Positions 47,261 through 47,860 of a DNA stretch of 47,860 nt are shown piece after piece. Numbering within the stretch: position 1 is the first letter of the stretch; each line of letters opens with the position of its first letter. Below the pieces are notes generated by a model. It saw only the letters and a program-made list of their open reading frames with translations, ran no database searches and had not been told where the DNA came from. The stretch is from DATKCJ01 sp035513275 (GTDB taxonomy: Bacteria; Verrucomicrobiota; Verrucomicrobiia; Opitutales; Opitutaceae). The stretch covers positions 1 through 47,860 of the forward strand of contig DATKCJ010000029.1 of assembly GCA_035513275.1 (NCBI GenBank), given 5' to 3'. The position numbers and the translations under genes were made by a program.

Positions 47261-47860
47261 CTAGAAGTTGACCTGGACCTGGGTGCGGGCGCCGTAGCTC
47301 GTCGATTCGGCGGTGCCGCCAGAAATCGTGTCCTTGCTGCGACCGTAGACGAAGCCCGCCTGGAACTTGAGATCGTTGCCGAATATGTAGTAGGTGCCGC
47401 CGATATAATAGTCGTGCAGCTTGTCGTGAGTGCCGCCGCCGGGCGCATTGCGCACGCCGTCGGAGAGATCGACGCCGCGACCGTCGGAGTCGAGGTAGCT
47501 GTAACGGAAGACACCTTCCCAGTTCTTGTTGAACTTGTAGGACGGCTGGATCCAGAAGCCCTTGCTCTTGGAGTCGCGGCCGACCGCTGCTCCGTTGTCA
47601 TTGTCGCTCATGAGCAACTCGGCGAGGACGCTGATGTTGCCGGAGTTTACCGCGGCATTCAGGCTGACAACCGTGAGGTCGCTTCCGGTGCCGAGCGTCT
47701 TGCCGCCCTGGTCGGGGAGGAAACCGGCGTTCACGCCGATCGCGTAATCGCCGCCCTCAAACTTGTTCTTGAAACCGGCGTTCGCCCAGAAAGCGGCGTT
47801 GTTGTTCGCGCCCGAGCCGATGGAGCTCGGAGTCGAGGTGCGCTCGGGGTTTGTGACGGC
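47261..47860 (-). CDS. Outer-membrane porin, phosphate-locus type (N-terminus beyond the window)
   Basis: The C-terminal 199 residues of a beta-barrel: alternating strands (FWIQPSYKFNKNWEGVFRYSYLDSDGRG, DYYIGGTYYIFGNDLKFQAGFVYGRS) and a terminal strand TQVQVNF ending in phenylalanine, the outer-membrane insertion signal. Context, upstream of and close to pstS, suggests an OprO/OprP-like phosphate or polyphosphate porin; that specificity is inferred. The frame is open to the window end. Confidence 0.85.
   Translation of the reverse strand, partial: AVTNPERTSTPSSIGSGANNNAAFWANAGFKNKFEGGDYAIGVNAGFLPDQGGKTLGTGSDLTVVSLNAAVNSGNISVLAELLMSDNDNGAAVGRDSKSKGFWIQPSYKFNKNWEGVFRYSYLDSDGRGVDLSDGVRNAPGGGTHDKLHDYYIGGTYYIFGNDLKFQAGFVYGRSKDTISGGTAESTSYGARTQVQVNF

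Noticed and set aside
1..47860. tRNA, rRNA, riboswitch or transposase genes
   Set aside because: None recognised by eye on either strand; small structured RNAs cannot be excluded without a covariance-model search.

Overview
The window looks like chromosomal DNA of a GC-rich Gram-negative bacterium, most likely a Verrucomicrobiota member close to the Opitutaceae. This is inferred from strong G+C bias, three orphan MacB/FtsX-type permeases of the ADOP type, DUF5069 and DUF6428 proteins, and long-form PstC/PstA permeases. There is no rRNA, tRNA, transposase, phage gene or CRISPR array.

Layout: 1-5298 (minus) is an MdtABC-type RND efflux operon; the last permease runs off the left edge. 5570-11822 holds a cyclic-nucleotide-binding DUF1003 membrane protein, a calcineurin-like phosphoesterase, a small cNMP-domain protein and a 1236-residue soluble-adenylyl-cyclase-like protein whose two cyclase domains divide the catalytic residues between them. 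12131-18856 encodes a 2241-residue secreted protein with a beta-helix, Ig-like repeats, a 16-fold [AS]PEAY array set inside a jelly-roll-like domain, and a gingipain-like (C25) His/Cys protease domain. 18934-33662 is an accessory stretch: DUF3307, three ADOP permeases, a toxin-antitoxin-like pair, DUF6265, a YCII/SnoaL fusion, an unknown membrane protein, arylamine N-acetyltransferase, DUF5069, transglutaminase and aldo/keto reductase. 33788-35425 is a small operon (cysteine-rich DUF6428 protein, MarR regulator with three Cys-Cys pairs, four-helix membrane protein) behind two copies of an operator-like palindrome; it may be a thiol/metalloid response unit. 35535-37811 holds unrecognised membrane/coiled-coil genes in divergent arrangement, 37824-38377 a MazF/Phd-like pair. 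38674-47860 (minus) is a complete phosphate locus read as porin, pstS, pstC, pstA, pstB, phoU, phoB, phoR.

The strongest unexplained signal is between the genes. Many gaps carry short palindromes with a constant GTAG-type head (TGTAG on one strand, CTACA on the other) and a constant loop, but with a different stem each time, always kept complementary. This resembles REP elements handled by RAYT transposases, yet with free stem variation. A longer version occurs twice with the same 32-nt core, different outer stems and one compensatory base-pair change inside the core. A second family (TCGTTACCTCGG) and mosaics of tandem hexamers and heptamers are also present.

Functional picture: efflux, phosphate acquisition, possible cyclic-nucleotide signalling and surface proteolysis in a free-living bacterium. 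Start codons were chosen by translational overlap (ATGA/GTGA), signal peptides and family alignment from memory. No database search was run.
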